From an uncultured Enterobacter sp. (GTDB lineage Bacteria; Pseudomonadota; Gammaproteobacteria; Enterobacterales; Enterobacteriaceae), in NCBI GenBank assembly GCA_946477805.1, contig CAMKZP010000010.1, positions 1 to 23,749 of the forward strand: 23,749 bases of DNA. Reading direction: 5' to 3'. The translations under genes and the position numbers were made by a program. Positions 23,657 through 23,749 of the stretch are shown piece by piece. The notes under the pieces are model-generated. The model was not told the DNA's origin. It saw only the letters and a list, made by a program, of their open reading frames with translations, and searched no databases. The first letter of the stretch is position 1. Each line of letters begins with the position of its first letter.

Positions 23657-23716
23657 GAAAAGTTTTTTGTATTTTATGCTTGTCACATCAGAATAACTCC
23701 CTATAATGCGCCTCCA
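23657..23716 (+). promoter_or_regulatory. rRNA operon P1 promoter with UP element
   Basis: TTGTCA (23680-23685) and a perfect TATAAT (23702-23707) with 16-bp spacing, followed by the GC-rich discriminator GCGCCTCC and a start at A 23716, reproduce the rrn P1 layout of enteric bacteria that is controlled by ppGpp and DksA. The A/T tract 23657-23678 falls at -59 to -38, the UP-element position. The E. coli neighbour of hemG is rrnA. Fis sites would lie further upstream, in the end of hemG, but I did not identify them by sequence. Confidence 0.92.
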
Positions 23717-23749
23717 CTGACACGGAACAACGGCTTACAGGCCGCCGGG
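23717..23749 (+). other. Start of rRNA operon leader (truncated)
   Basis: The sequence after the P1 start begins CTGACACGGAACAACGGC, closely like the transcribed leader of E. coli rrn operons. The window stops before P2, the antitermination box or the 16S gene. Confidence 0.75.

Noticed and set aside
1..23749. Mobile elements, prophage, integrated islands, CRISPR, tRNA genes, toxin-antitoxin or defence genes
   Set aside because: None seen. Every gene is a recognised core enterobacterial gene in the expected order, with no direct repeats, transposase or integrase, and no gap over 300 bp.
1..23749. An undescribed multi-gene system
   Set aside because: The operons here (ubi, tat, fad, pepQ-trkH-hemG) are well-known neighbours. 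I could not support any new system from the sequence and preferred to report only local regulatory oddities.

Overview
This window is a conserved chromosomal block of a gamma-proteobacterium of the order Enterobacterales. It looks most like the Enterobacter / Lelliottia / Leclercia group: the proteins are near-identical in length to those I recall from E. coli K-12, the base composition is GC-rich, and the intergenic REP hairpins are of the gcccggt...accgggc type. The genus is inferred from general resemblance; no database was searched. The gene order yigM-metR-metE-ysgA-udp-rmuC-ubiE-ubiJ-ubiB-tatABCD-rfaH-ubiD-fre-fadA-fadB-pepQ-yigZ-trkH-hemG-(rrn) is, from memory, the E. coli order with no insertion. 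The left edge cuts yigM. The right edge stops inside the leader of a ribosomal RNA operon, a common place for an assembly to break.

Layout. (1) Positions 1-4088: biotin transporter yigM, then the methionine pair metR (minus) and metE (plus) diverging from a short control region with MetR and MetJ sites, then a REP pair. (2) 4089-5964: ysgA (minus) and udp (plus) diverge; udp has a CRP-CytR-CRP promoter and a strong terminator. (3) 5965-7514: rmuC behind a LexA-like box. (4) 7515-10592: ubiE-ubiJ-ubiB for ubiquinone synthesis, tightly coupled. (5) 10593-13066: tatABC for twin-arginine export, plus the nuclease gene tatD behind an intergenic hairpin. (6) 13063-15962: rfaH (minus) meets tatD tail to tail, sharing 4 bp, and diverges from ubiD-fre. 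(7) 15963-19634: the fadBA beta-oxidation operon (minus) with a FadR operator and its own terminator. (8) 19635-23636: pepQ-yigZ-trkH-hemG, closely packed. (9) 23637-23749: UP element and P1 promoter of an rRNA operon.

Common themes are respiratory quinone synthesis (ubiE, ubiJ, ubiB, ubiD), flavin reduction (fre), heme synthesis coupled to quinones (hemG), fatty acid degradation (fadBA) and methionine supply (metR, metE).

I looked for a new system and did not find one. There is no mobile element, CRISPR array, defence or toxin gene, or unexplained coding region. No gap exceeds 300 bp; the longest is the 260-bp ysgA-udp control region. The points worth a second look are regulatory or structural details: overlapping genes, operators over start sites, intergenic hairpins and one substitution in PepQ.
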